DNA of 64,000 nt from Streptomyces sp. SCSIO 75703 (GTDB lineage Bacteria > Actinomycetota > Actinomycetes > Streptomycetales > Streptomycetaceae). The stretch is taken from assembly GCF_036607905.1 (NCBI RefSeq), contig NZ_CP144555.1:1674001-1738000 (forward strand), written 5' to 3'. The notes beneath the pieces are model-generated. The model saw only the letters and a list, made by a program, of their open reading frames with translations. It searched no databases and was not told the DNA's origin. Of the stretch, positions 1-8,259 are shown piece after piece; positions within the stretch are counted from its first letter, which is position 1, and every line of letters begins with the position of its first letter. Both the position numbers and the translations under genes were made by a program.

Positions 1-873
1 GAGGCCGACTGGGTCGGCGAGATCCGCAAGCGGCGCCTGCTCCTGCTCGGCTCCCTGGCCCGGACCGTCCTGGGCCGGGACCTGATGCCCATGGAGCACA
101 CCGCCCTGGACGTCGCCCTCGACTCCGTCGTCACCCGCGCCGTCGACACACACCGCACCCCGCTCCTCGGCGACATCGCCGCCACCCTCAACAACCCGAA
201 CGCGCTCGACGAGGCCGCCGGGATGATGTCGGGCCAACTCGGCGACGCAGCCCGCGACCTGGCCCACGCCATGCGCCGATTGGTTCACGGCGACCTGGCC
301 GGCATGTTCGACGCCCCCTCCACCGTCGCCTTCGACCCGAGCGCGCCGATGCTCACCATCGATCTGTCCCGCCTCGGCGGATCCGGAGACGACACCGCCC
401 TCGTCCTCGCGATGACCTGCGCGAGCGCCTGGATGGAATCCGCCCTCTCCGACCCCGGCGGCGGCCGGCGCTGGATCGTGTACGACGAGGCATGGCGCCT
501 GATGCGGCACGTCGGCCTCCTGCAGCGCATGCAGGCTCAGTGGAAGCTCAGCCGCGGCCTCGGCATCGCCAACCTCATGGTGATCCACCGGCTGTCCGAC
601 CTGCTCACCGCCGGCGACGTCGGATCACAGGGCCGCGCCCTGGCCGAGGGCCTCCTCGCCGACTGCTCCACCCGGATCATCTACCGCCAAGAGACCGACC
701 AGCTCCACGCCGCGGCCTCCCTGCTCGGCCTGACCTCCGTGGAGATGGACGCCATCGCCCACCTCAACCGAGGGCGCGGCCTGTGGAAGGTCGCCGGCCG
801 ATCCTTCATCGTGCAGCACCTCCTGCACAGCCACGAACTGGCGCTCTTCGACACCGACGCCCGGATGCACTGA
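1..873 (+). CDS. VirB4-like conjugation ATPase, 3' part (cut by left edge)
   Basis: The reading frame is open from the first base, so the N-terminal part of the protein, including any Walker A motif, lies outside the window. What remains is about 290 residues of a P-loop ATPase C-terminal lobe. A Walker B-type strand reads RRWIVYDEAW, a typical VirB4/TraC motif, followed by the helix that contacts the next subunit (LSRGLGIANLMVIHRLSDL) and the late CSTRIIYRQE segment. VirB4 proteins power assembly of and substrate entry into type IV secretion channels at the inner face of the membrane. The VirD4-like gene at 16791 makes the assignment more likely. Most Streptomyces plasmids use a single FtsK-like TraB protein, so this is the other, type IV secretion-like mode of transfer. 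Family call is by motif and context only. Confidence 0.8.
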   Translation, partial: EADWVGEIRKRRLLLLGSLARTVLGRDLMPMEHTALDVALDSVVTRAVDTHRTPLLGDIAATLNNPNALDEAAGMMSGQLGDAARDLAHAMRRLVHGDLAGMFDAPSTVAFDPSAPMLTIDLSRLGGSGDDTALVLAMTCASAWMESALSDPGGGRRWIVYDEAWRLMRHVGLLQRMQAQWKLSRGLGIANLMVIHRLSDLLTAGDVGSQGRALAEGLLADCSTRIIYRQETDQLHAAASLLGLTSVEMDAIAHLNRGRGLWKVAGRSFIVQHLLHSHELALFDTDARMH

Positions 874-1058
874 AAGGTTCAGCGCTTCCTTGCGCCTCTG
901 ACCCGCTGGGAGGGACCGCCGGAGCCTCCGCCGTCCCGGCCTGGCGGTCTCCACCGCTGACCGCGCCGGAGCCGTGAACTGTTCGTGCGGCAGATCGCCA
1001 CCCCGGCGGAGTTCGACCGCAACGACCTGCAGCCCGCACCAGCCCGAAGGACTCCTGC

Positions 1059-1601
1059 ATCATCTCCCGCGACCCAGACTTCGAGCTCTACGACAACGTC
1101 GGCCGCGACGCCGACCAGATCCAAGCCGCCCGGTACAACCTCGCCACCCGCAGCGACCTGAAGCGGTGGGCACGACGCGACGCACAGCCCTTCCGCGCCG
1201 CGCACCCCCTACCCGACCAGCCCTGGCCAGCGCCCGACCTCACCCCATACCTGGACGCCCTCGCCGCAGCCCGAACCCCAGCGGAGATCGACGCGGTCAC
1301 CGACCACGTCCTGGACGCCGCCGAACCTACACTGCGCGTCCTGAGCGACTTCCTCGTCGCCGCCGCCCGGTGGAAGCAGGAGAACCGCGACGCGGCCAAG
1401 GGATCACCTTCACACCTGCTGATGACAGCGGCCAGCCGAGCGCTGTCGGTCCTGGCCCTCGCCGACGAAGCCGGTCTGAAGAGGCTGCGCGCCGAATATG
1501 ACCCAGCCCCAGCCCCCACCGCGCCAGCCGACGCCTCGCGGGGAGCTACCGCGGGCCTGCCGCCCGCTCCCCCCACCAGCGGCCCGGCGCCTCGCCGTTA
1601 G
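1059..1601 (+). CDS. Hypothetical protein without a canonical start codon
   Basis: Coding-like sequence in frame 3 runs from about 978 to a TAG at 1599 and contains the segment DPDFELYDNVGRDADQIQAA. No ATG, GTG or TTG lies in frame. A GAAGGA ribosome site precedes an ATC codon at 1059, which would give a 180-residue protein. Alternatively the true start lies upstream in frame 1 (about 976 reads ELFVRQIATPAEFDRND) and a one-base slip near 1045 splits the gene. The protein is mostly helical, Ala/Arg-rich, with a Pro-rich tail. It follows the VirB4-like gene directly, which suggests a transfer-region accessory role. I do not recognise the family. Confidence 0.5.
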   Translation: MISRDPDFELYDNVGRDADQIQAARYNLATRSDLKRWARRDAQPFRAAHPLPDQPWPAPDLTPYLDALAAARTPAEIDAVTDHVLDAAEPTLRVLSDFLVAAARWKQENRDAAKGSPSHLLMTAASRALSVLALADEAGLKRLRAEYDPAPAPTAPADASRGATAGLPPAPPTSGPAPRR

Positions 1602-1785
1602 CTCTTCTCCATCGGCCGTGCCCGTGCGCGCCCTGACCCACTGCACTCCGGACCAACCCGACGCCACAGCCGTCGCCTCTCTGCCCGCCGGCAGGAAGGA
1701 GCACACCCTTTGATCTCTCCCCTGCGCCCGGACGACCCGCACGCCTACCTGCGGGCCGCAAGCGGCGGCAGCCGCAGGAGGAGCC

Positions 1786-2364
1786 ATGGCCGCTGACGAA
1801 ACGACCACCCCGGAACCCCGCCCGGTACCGCTCGCGCCACTGCCCGACCACCGCAACGTGCACACGCCGGGGTGGCGGGAGCTGTGGCGTCGCCACGCAC
1901 ACATCATCACTCCACTGCGGGCACGCGGGCTGCAGTGCGACATCGAATTCGGCCTCAGCACCTACAACGTACGCGTCTCGCTCCCCGACGACAGCTACCT
2001 GATCATCAGTCCGCCGCACGACCCGCCCTCCGAGCGACCGCCCGATGAGCCGGGGGGCTGGATCGCCACTCGCGAGCACCCCGACGACCAGACGCTGTTC
2101 GAGGTCATCTACGACTCGGCGCCCTCCGTCGATCCCAGTGCTCCACAGCGGCCCGAAGCCCGCCACGGCGGCAGCGCCGAACCCCTGATCGAGGCGCTCG
2201 ACCACCGCCTCGCCCAGCTTGGGCTGCTCCCGCACCCCGTCTTGCCCCACGAAAACTCACACGTGCCCCCAGCCCAGCCGTCAGCCCCGCCCGAGGCCCG
2301 GAGTGTCCCCAGCACACCACACCCTGGCCCCGCTACGTCTACGGCGACGCGCTGCGCGATCTGA
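1786..2364 (+). CDS. Hypothetical protein of the transfer region
   Basis: An ATG with a clear GGAGGA site opens a 192-residue frame. Residues 25 to 145 look like a compact folded domain: a helix with WRELWRRHAHIITPLRARGL, then alternating strands including VRVSLPDDSYLIISPP and a PEARHGGSAEPLIEAL segment. The last 40 residues are Pro/Ser/Thr-rich and may be an unfolded tail. The end of this frame overlaps the start of the next helical-module gene at about 2303. I recall similar unnamed proteins in Streptomyces mobile elements but can assign no function. No signal peptide or membrane segment is seen. Confidence 0.65.
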   Translation: MAADETTTPEPRPVPLAPLPDHRNVHTPGWRELWRRHAHIITPLRARGLQCDIEFGLSTYNVRVSLPDDSYLIISPPHDPPSERPPDEPGGWIATREHPDDQTLFEVIYDSAPSVDPSAPQRPEARHGGSAEPLIEALDHRLAQLGLLPHPVLPHENSHVPPAQPSAPPEARSVPSTPHPGPATSTATRCAI

Positions 2365-2651
2365 CCGACCGGCTCAACGCACCCGAGTCACCAGCGGATG
2401 CCGCTGCCCTGCTGCACCAGATCCTGGAACCCACCGACGGCCTGCTGGCGCAGCTCGGCGAGTTCTTCGAAGCAGCCGGGGAGAAGGCCAAGGAAGCCGA
2501 GGAAGACGACGGCTTCGACCTGTCCTTCGACCTCGCCGACGCCGCCGCCGACATCCGCAACCTCTCCGAGGTCCTGCACGTGGCCGAGGACCGCATGCCA
2601 GCCCTCACTCCGCTCGCGCCAGCACCACGACTGCCCTCCAGCCCGGCCTAG
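2303..2651 (+). pseudogene. Small helical-module protein with a frame break near its start
   Basis: A GTG at 2303 with a GAGG site opens frame 2 (SPAHHT), but the convincing coding sequence, beginning PWPRYVYGDALRDLTDRL and ending at 2651, is in frame 3. The switch falls in a CCC run at about 2320 to 2330, so one base has been gained or lost there. Repaired, the product would be about 115 residues: a helix, a conserved PxxGLLAQLGEFFEAAG stretch, then an acidic helix pair. The same helical module occurs in the genes at 10158 and 11644 and, more weakly, at 3824, 13003 and 14216. It may be a genuine one-base sequence error rather than a dead gene. Function unknown. Confidence 0.5.
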
Positions 2652-2782
2652 GCGTCACCCCTCCCGCCACGGGTCCTCCCGCCGACATCGCCGAAAGCCG
2701 CCTCACCGGGCCGACGGGCAGGAACGCTGGTTCGCTGCCACTGACCGTTCCACCCCGACAACGTCCGGAGACTTCCGCCCCT

Positions 2783-3241
2783 TTGCACCCTGACACCCAC
2801 TTCTCCTTCGGCGACCACAAGGAACACGGCTTCGTCGCCTCCTTCACCTCCTCGATTCCCCAGCACCTCGCCCACTGGTTCCTGGAGCGCGAGCAGTTCG
2901 AGCCCGTCCCCGGTGAACCCGGGCTGTACCGCCTCAGCGAGCCCGAGCGCGACGGAGTCCGCCGCACCCGCCAGGCCGTCCACGACCTGCGCCGCCACGG
3001 TTACACCGTGCAGGCCGACATCCGCCTCAACCCGGCCCTCTCCACCGGCTCGCTGCGCCCCGTCCGGCCCCACGGGTTCCAGGAGCGACGCAGCAGGCTC
3101 GCCCAGGCCGCCGCCGGCCGAACGACGCAGCGCTCCACACCGCCCACCACCACCCCGCCGTCGGCCCGGCCGATCCCGCCGAAGCCCACCTACGCTCCCA
3201 CCGTCCACCTGACGGCCGCAGCCGCCGGGCGGTCCCGATGA
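2783..3241 (+). CDS. Hypothetical protein with the recurring GF/YRL/GYxV domain (copy 1)
   Basis: A TTG start at 2783, with a CCGGAG site upstream, gives 152 residues. Residues 8 to 90 are the first copy of a domain that recurs in this element: a hydrophobic strand, a helix ending LEREQFEPVPGEPGLYRLS, then a helix and the RRHGYTVQADIRLNPAL end. The remaining 60 residues are Pro/Thr/Arg-rich and look disordered. The stop overlaps the next ATG (ATGA), so the two genes are probably translationally coupled. No known enzyme motif is present. Confidence 0.6.
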   Translation: MHPDTHFSFGDHKEHGFVASFTSSIPQHLAHWFLEREQFEPVPGEPGLYRLSEPERDGVRRTRQAVHDLRRHGYTVQADIRLNPALSTGSLRPVRPHGFQERRSRLAQAAAGRTTQRSTPPTTTPPSARPIPPKPTYAPTVHLTAAAAGRSR

Positions 3242-3795
3242 CACCCGCGAACAGCCCGGCCCCCGACAGTCCGCTGCCGACAGCGTCCGCACTGGCCAGC
3301 AAAGCACGCGACTTCCGGCTGCGGATGGCCGTCATCGACTGCGAGACCGATGCCGCCCTCGACATGACACGCGACCGCCACGGCCGCACCGTCCACGCAG
3401 ACGCCGCCGCAGCCGCACGAGCCCACCGTGACAAGGCGGCGCTGGAGGCGTACACCACCCACCTCGCCCCGCACGCCGAGGCTCTCCTCGATGCCGCCCG
3501 ACTCGCGCTCGACGAGTTGCCGCCCGCCCGGTACCTGACCGGGTGGCGGGCCGTCCTGGACGGCCTGGCATCGTCCGCCGCCGAGATCCGCCGGGCCCTC
3601 GACCGGCCGGCCGCGCCCGGCTCCCCCGCCGAACGTGCTCAGCACGCGACCCTGTGGCCGCACCTCACCGCCTGGGCGGACCACAGCCCGATCGCCAGCA
3701 ACCTCGCCGGCCAGCGCGACGGCCAGCACCACAGGGCTCCGCTGACCGACAAGGATCAGCAGCTGTGGACCGACAGGGCCCGGGCCGCGGTTTAA
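3238..3795 (+). CDS. Hypothetical helical protein
   Basis: The ATG overlaps the stop of the upstream gene and opens a 185-residue frame. The protein is strongly helical and Ala-rich, with a conserved-looking core (VIDCETDAALDMTRDRHG and the segment TGWRAVLDGLASSAAEIRRAL). There is no signal peptide, membrane segment or catalytic motif. Its place in the tightly spaced series between the VirB4-like gene and the AAA/VWA pair suggests it belongs to the same transfer or maintenance program. Family not recognised. Confidence 0.6.
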   Translation: MTPANSPAPDSPLPTASALASKARDFRLRMAVIDCETDAALDMTRDRHGRTVHADAAAAARAHRDKAALEAYTTHLAPHAEALLDAARLALDELPPARYLTGWRAVLDGLASSAAEIRRALDRPAAPGSPAERAQHATLWPHLTAWADHSPIASNLAGQRDGQHHRAPLTDKDQQLWTDRARAAV

Positions 3796-3823
3796 CCGCC
3801 CGACACCGGCCCCGGAGCTGTCC

Positions 3824-4201
3824 CTGCAGGACCTCATCCGCGACGTCGTCGAAGGCCACAGTGCCGGTGACGCATCGAACGCACTCCTGGGAGCTGCCCA
3901 GCGGGGCTACGCCGCCGGCCCGATGGTCCGCCTGCAGGAACTTCTTGAGACGAGCGGCCAGTTCGCCAGCGCCCTGGAGACCGTGCAGGGCCGCCAGATC
4001 GCCGCCCGCCTCTCAGCGCTGGGCCGGCAGATCGAGTTCCTCACCCGCGAAGTCGAAGAGGCAGCCGAAGACCTCGGTGCGACCGTCGCCGTCCTGCCCC
4101 CGCACCGCACCCCCGTGCTGCGCACCCGCCCTCGCCCGGCCGTGGGCACCACACCGCCCGCGCCGCCGCCCCGCGCCAGCATGACCGCCCGCCACCGATA
4201 G
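3824..4201 (+). CDS. Small helical protein, probable CTG start
   Basis: Frame 2 is coding-like from about 3818 to the stop at 4201, but its first ATG (3923) would remove a well-formed N-terminal helix. A CTG at 3824 lies six bases behind a GGAG site and gives 125 residues beginning LQDLIRDVVEGHSAGDAS. The product is a short all-helical protein (MVRLQELLETSGQFASAL, then LSALGRQIEFLTREVEEA) with a Pro/Arg-rich tail, weakly similar to the helical modules at 13003 and 14216. It sits between a hypothetical gene and a TTG-started gene eight bases downstream. Function unknown. Confidence 0.5.
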   Translation: MQDLIRDVVEGHSAGDASNALLGAAQRGYAAGPMVRLQELLETSGQFASALETVQGRQIAARLSALGRQIEFLTREVEEAAEDLGATVAVLPPHRTPVLRTRPRPAVGTTPPAPPPRASMTARHR

Positions 4202-4211
4202 GAGATCCGCT

Positions 4212-4486
4212 TTGCCCGAAGCACCAGCAGTGCCGTTCATACCGATCCGGCACACCATCACCGGCGAGATCACCACCACCGGCTACAACGCCGCCGCCCG
4301 GCGGATCCTGCTCCAGGACGGCTTCGAAGAAACGCCCGGCTGCGCCTGCCGAGTAACGGGACCCGGTACCGAGCTCACGAACGGGCCTGCTCGCCAGCCA
4401 GCCAGCTGCTCATCGCCAGCCATCCCGTGCCCCTGGACCGAGCCCTCGGCCGGCCGGTGAGCGCCGACGGCGGCCGGCCTCTTTAG
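4212..4486 (+). pseudogene. Recurring-domain protein (copy 2), split by a one-base frameshift
   Basis: A TTG at 4212 behind AGGAG starts a frame that matches the recurring domain up to GFEETP. Translation then runs into a poor sequence ending at 4460. If the frame shifts by one base in the CCCGG at about 4335 to 4339, the frame continues RLRLPSNGTRYRAHE, then ASQLLIASHPVPLDRAL, to a TAG at 4486. That continuation restores the domain pattern seen in the other copies (helix, then a VxLD end). The repaired protein would be about 91 residues, essentially the domain alone. Either this copy is inactivated or a base is wrong in the sequence. Confidence 0.6.
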
Positions 4487-4534
4487 CCCATCGCCCACTC
4501 CTCCCCCACCCACACCTGTTGAAGGGTTCTCGTT

Positions 4535-5737
4535 TTGACCACACCCGGGCCTACCAGACCAGCGCGTACCAAGGGCGGCGAACTACGGGCCAAGGTGGCC
4601 CGACTGCTGGCCGACCGGCCGGCGGACAAGCTCACTATCGGGGACATGGCCAGGCAGCTGGGCCACTCCCACGGCGCCGTCCGCAACGCCGCCCTCACCC
4701 TGGTGCGACGCGGCGAGGCCGACCAAAGCGGGACCGGTCAACCGGAGTTCCACGCGAACGGGAAAACCGCCGCCGCCGCGCAGACCGCTGTGATCAGCCC
4801 ACCGGGCACCCACTCTCCCCGCGCTCAGGCGGCCACGGCCCGTACGACCTACACCGCAGCAGCCACGCCCAGGCAGACTGGCCCGATCCGCCGCGCGGGG
4901 GGCCAGCTCTACCACCCCCGGGAGCTGGCCGATCTGCCCGACGTCGAGGCGTTGAATCGCTTGCGCGACGCCGACGTGCCGGTGCTGCTCTACGGCCCTC
5001 CGGGCACCGGCAAGACGAGTCTGGTCGAGGCGGCGTTCCCGGACCTGCTCACCGTCGCCGGCGACGGCGACACCACGGTCGGCGACTTGATCGGCGAGTA
5101 CACACAGGACGACGCCGGAGCCTACGTCTTCCAGTACGGTCCGCTGGTCACCGCGATGACCGAGGGCCGCGCCCTGCTGATCGACGATGCCACCTTGATC
5201 TCACCGAAGGTCCTGGCGGCGCTGTATCCCGCGATGGACGGGCGCAGGCAGATCCAGATCAAGGCCCACAAAGGCGAGACCATCAAGGCCGAGCCGGGCT
5301 TCTACGTGGTGGCGGGCCACAATCCCGGCGTCCACGGCGCGGTGTTGACGGAGGCGCTCGCGAGCCGGTTCAGCGTGCAGATCCAGATCGGCACGGACTA
5401 TGACCTCGCCCTGGCCCTGAGGATCGATGCCCGGGTGGTCCGGGTCGCCCGACACCTCTCCCGTCAGGTCGAACTCGGCGAGCTGGGCTGGGCCCCCCAA
5501 CTGCGGGAACTGCTCAGCTACCAGAAGACCGAGGCCGTCCTCGGCACCAAGGCCGCGCTCGCGAACCTGGTAGGCATCGCTCCTGTGGAGGATCGCGACG
5601 CCGTCGCCGACGCCGTCATGAAGGCTGTCGGCGTCAAAAAGATCGCTCCTCTCACCCTCGGCAAGCAGCTCCCCGCCTCGGCTGCCCGGCAGCCCCCGGG
5701 CAGCACCGGCTCCACACACCGGGGCCGCCCGCGATGA
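4535..5737 (+). CDS. MoxR/CobS-type AAA ATPase with N-terminal winged-helix-like region
   Basis: The TTG start follows a GAAGGG site. Residues 13 to 62 look like a winged-helix DNA- or partner-binding fold (LTIGDMARQLGHSHGAVRNA). Residues about 125 to 345 form an AAA+ module: Walker A GPPGTGKT at 154 to 161, Walker B ALLIDDAT at about 213 to 220, and a sensor-like AGHNPG at 260 to 265. The insert ALYPAMDGRRQIQIKAH is typical of the MoxR/CobS branch. Such ATPases act as chaperone-like remodelers with VWA-domain partners. The next gene, overlapping by four bases (ATGA), is exactly such a VWA protein, so the two very probably work as a pair. The substrate is unknown. Confidence 0.85.
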   Translation: MTTPGPTRPARTKGGELRAKVARLLADRPADKLTIGDMARQLGHSHGAVRNAALTLVRRGEADQSGTGQPEFHANGKTAAAAQTAVISPPGTHSPRAQAATARTTYTAAATPRQTGPIRRAGGQLYHPRELADLPDVEALNRLRDADVPVLLYGPPGTGKTSLVEAAFPDLLTVAGDGDTTVGDLIGEYTQDDAGAYVFQYGPLVTAMTEGRALLIDDATLISPKVLAALYPAMDGRRQIQIKAHKGETIKAEPGFYVVAGHNPGVHGAVLTEALASRFSVQIQIGTDYDLALALRIDARVVRVARHLSRQVELGELGWAPQLRELLSYQKTEAVLGTKAALANLVGIAPVEDRDAVADAVMKAVGVKKIAPLTLGKQLPASAARQPPGSTGSTHRGRPR

Positions 5738-7533
5738 GCGCCCACCACCATGTCCAGTCCCCCGCCACCACGCCGGACGACGACGCCGACCTCGCGCGCT
5801 GGGAGGACGACGGCGCCCCGCCCGCGCAACCCCGCTCCTCCCCGGCCGCGTGGCTGCGCGTGGGAGCCGAACTCGGCGACCGGCTCGTCGCCCTCTCCGG
5901 CCGCCAGGACCTCCTCGTCACCTGCCGCCCCGGCACGCGCAGCGGCGCACCGGCCGCCTACTTCCCCACGCTGGGCGAGGTCGAGTTCGACGCCCGTCTG
6001 TTCGCCCCGCTTCAGCCCCACGAGATCCATCCGCGGATCGTGGGCGACGAGGAGCGGTATCCCGCCGCCTGGGGAGTGTTCGTCCACGAGGCCGCGCACG
6101 CGGCCCACTCCGTCTGGACACAGCCTGCCGGAGCCAACCCCCGCGTCGTCGAGGCCGCGCTCCTGCTGGAGGAGAGCCGCGTCGAAGGCGCGCACCTGAT
6201 CACGCGGCCCACGGACCGCACGTACCTGCGCACCAGCGCCCGGACCCTGGTCATGCCCGACATCGCCCACCCCACCCTCCAGGGCATCGAGCAGGCCGCC
6301 GTCGTGGCGGCCCTGATCCTCGGCCGCCGTGACGTCGGCATCCTGGACGCCGGCGAGACCCGGGCCGTCGCCGATCTGTGCGAAAAGGTGCTGGGCGCAG
6401 ACCTGCTGGCCACACTCACCCGCATCTGGACCGCAGCTCACCAGTGCGCCGACCACGACGCCACGACCATGCTCGCGCACGGCCAAGAATGGTGCGACGC
6501 TCTGGACGCCACGGCCCCCGCCCTGCCCGTGCCGGAGGGCCTCTCCGATCTGCTGTCCAGCGCCGTGGGGGTCGTCATGGACAGCACGGCAGCCACCGAC
6601 GCGGCCGATCTCGCGGCACAGGACGCAGCGGCCAACGCCATGGCGTCGCGGTCCAAGGCGCAGGCTCAGGACCGCGCCCAGCGAGCCGGCCAGCGACGCA
6701 AAGCCGCCGCCACCGCCAAGTCGGTGTTCAACGCCCGTGGCACCACCGTCAACCCCGACGGCACACCGGCGCCCTCCGGCAACCCGGTCACCGGCACCCG
6801 CAGGCCCACCGCCGCCGAGCAGAGTACCGCCGCGCGCCTGAGCCGCGCCCTGCGTGCCGCCGCCTACCGCGAGCGGACCGAGGAGCGGACCACCAGCCCC
6901 ACCCCGCCCGGCCGCCTCAACATGCGCGCGGCCCTCGCCCGCGACGCTCAGCGCGCGGCCGGGTCGGTCCCCACCGCGGAACCGTTCACCCACACCCGCC
7001 GCCGGAACTCCCCCACCCCACCGCTGCGTGTGGGGATCGCCGTCGACGTCTCCGGCTCCATGCGTGCCGCCTGCGCGCCCGTCGCGTCCGCTGCCTGGAT
7101 CGTGGCACGCGCAGCCGCCCTGACCGACCCCGACTCCCGTACCGCCACCATCGCCTACGACAGGCACCTGACCGCGCTGACCCGACCCACCCACCGAGCA
7201 CCAGAGCGCGTGACGACGTTCGATGCCACCGGCGGCCACCACAACCTCGGCGACGCCATCGACGCACTCGACCACGGCCTCGAACTCAGCCGCCCCGGCG
7301 CCGGCCGCCTCCTCGTGATCGTCACCGACGCCCGGTACGGCAGCGACGAAACCGCTCAAGCCGTCACCCGCGTCAAGCAGCTCACGACCGCCGGCTGCGC
7401 TGTACTCCAGCTCACCCTCAGCGCGGAATCCCGCCACTTGCCGGGGACCACCTTGCTGCACCTGCCCCAGCCCTCCAGCGCTCCCGCCGCCATCGCCAAG
7501 GCGGCCACAGACGCCATCCGCAGGACCCGCTGA
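5734..7533 (+). CDS. Metallopeptidase-like plus VWA domain protein, partner of the AAA ATPase
   Basis: This 599-residue protein has two recognisable parts. Residues about 40 to 260 resemble a zincin-type metallopeptidase domain, as in DUF2201-like proteins: HEAAH at 118 to 122 fits HExxH, and EESRVEG at about 146 could supply a third ligand. Residues about 430 to 590 are a von Willebrand A domain with a complete MIDAS start DVSGSM at 438 to 443, a later threonine region and IVTDARYG for the final acidic position. A long Ala/Arg-rich linker joins them. VWA proteins of this kind recruit MoxR ATPases. No signal peptide or membrane segment is seen, so it is cytoplasmic. The work of the pair in a conjugative element is inference. 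Confidence 0.8.
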   Translation: MSAHHHVQSPATTPDDDADLARWEDDGAPPAQPRSSPAAWLRVGAELGDRLVALSGRQDLLVTCRPGTRSGAPAAYFPTLGEVEFDARLFAPLQPHEIHPRIVGDEERYPAAWGVFVHEAAHAAHSVWTQPAGANPRVVEAALLLEESRVEGAHLITRPTDRTYLRTSARTLVMPDIAHPTLQGIEQAAVVAALILGRRDVGILDAGETRAVADLCEKVLGADLLATLTRIWTAAHQCADHDATTMLAHGQEWCDALDATAPALPVPEGLSDLLSSAVGVVMDSTAATDAADLAAQDAAANAMASRSKAQAQDRAQRAGQRRKAAATAKSVFNARGTTVNPDGTPAPSGNPVTGTRRPTAAEQSTAARLSRALRAAAYRERTEERTTSPTPPGRLNMRAALARDAQRAAGSVPTAEPFTHTRRRNSPTPPLRVGIAVDVSGSMRAACAPVASAAWIVARAAALTDPDSRTATIAYDRHLTALTRPTHRAPERVTTFDATGGHHNLGDAIDALDHGLELSRPGAGRLLVIVTDARYGSDETAQAVTRVKQLTTAGCAVLQLTLSAESRHLPGTTLLHLPQPSSAPAAIAKAATDAIRRTR

Positions 7534-7605
7534 GACGACGCAGAAGGCGCAAGCATCCCCGAGACCACCGCCAAGCACTCCAGACCACTACGAAAGGCAC
7601 TCGAT

Positions 7606-8160
7606 TTGAAGCCCCAGACCAGCAGCCCGACCTCGAACGTGACACCCATCAAACGGAGTTCTCCGGGGGTGAGTACGCACTGGACCGTGGAACACGCCTG
7701 CTCCCACCGGGTAGATCATGACCTGTCCAACCGCCCCGCCGACAAGCGGGCCGGCTTCGCCCGTTGGCTCGCGTCGAAGGACTGCACCGACTGCTGGAAG
7801 GCGGCGCGCGCCGCCGACTCCGAGTCCAAGCAGGAGTGGCTCGCGGCGAAGCGCGCCGAGGAGCAGGAGGCAGCCGCCACCTGGGCCAAGCAGTTCGACA
7901 TGCCGCAACTGGAGGGCCCGGAGAAGGCCCTGGACTGGGGTGAGCGCTCCCGCCATCAGTTGATGACGGCCGCGCACACCGCCCTGGTGGTCGAGGGCGG
8001 TTGGAACGAGGCGGACTGGGCGGAGCTGGAGGAGAAGGCCCGTTCTATCACCCGTGCCGGATGGTGGATCGACCAGCGCGACGCCGAAGGCACTGACCTG
8101 CTCGAACTCCTCGACGCAGCCACCGAGGCGGACCGCGGATCTGAGAACCCGTTCCGCTGA
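7606..8160 (+). CDS. Hypothetical protein with a Cys/His cluster
   Basis: A TTG at 7606 follows GAAAGG at good spacing and gives 184 residues. Residues 29 to 65 contain a possible zinc-binding set (EHACSHRVDHDL, then DCTDCW), after which the protein is acidic and helical (ESKQEWLAAKRAEEQEAA and WNEADWAELEEKARS). The protein resembles small Streptomyces accessory proteins that start with such a CxH...CxxC knuckle, but I cannot name a family. It closes the AAA/VWA subcluster and is followed by a strong hairpin at 8182 to 8206. Confidence 0.6.
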   Translation: MKPQTSSPTSNVTPIKRSSPGVSTHWTVEHACSHRVDHDLSNRPADKRAGFARWLASKDCTDCWKAARAADSESKQEWLAAKRAEEQEAAATWAKQFDMPQLEGPEKALDWGERSRHQLMTAAHTALVVEGGWNEADWAELEEKARSITRAGWWIDQRDAEGTDLLELLDAATEADRGSENPFR

Positions 8161-8164
8161 CGGC

Positions 8165-8226
8165 GGGCAACATAGCCGGGAAACGCCGGTTAGCCAAACC
8201 GGCGTTCCTCCGGACTATTGATGCTC
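8165..8226 (+). repeat. Hairpin-bearing repeat, copy A
   Basis: The segment contains a perfect 10-bp stem, AACGCCGGTT and AACCGGCGTT, around a 5-base loop at 8182 to 8206. About 60 bp including this hairpin is about 70 percent identical by eye to a second copy at 31493 to 31557, including the flanking ACATAGC/GCATAGC and ATTGAT/ATAGAT edges. It lies in the 99-bp gap between two genes of one string, so it may be an attenuator or partial terminator. The paired copy 23 kb away suggests a mobile or regulatory repeat. Confidence 0.6.
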
Positions 8227-8259
8227 CCACCCCGCCAGCCATCGCGTGGAAGGAACCGC

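Noticed and set aside
5518..7578. A 686-codon minus-strand frame opposite the VWA gene
   Set aside because: Composition is Gly/Val/Arg-rich as expected opposite high-GC coding sequence, with no motif or ribosome site; the plus-strand gene explains the region.
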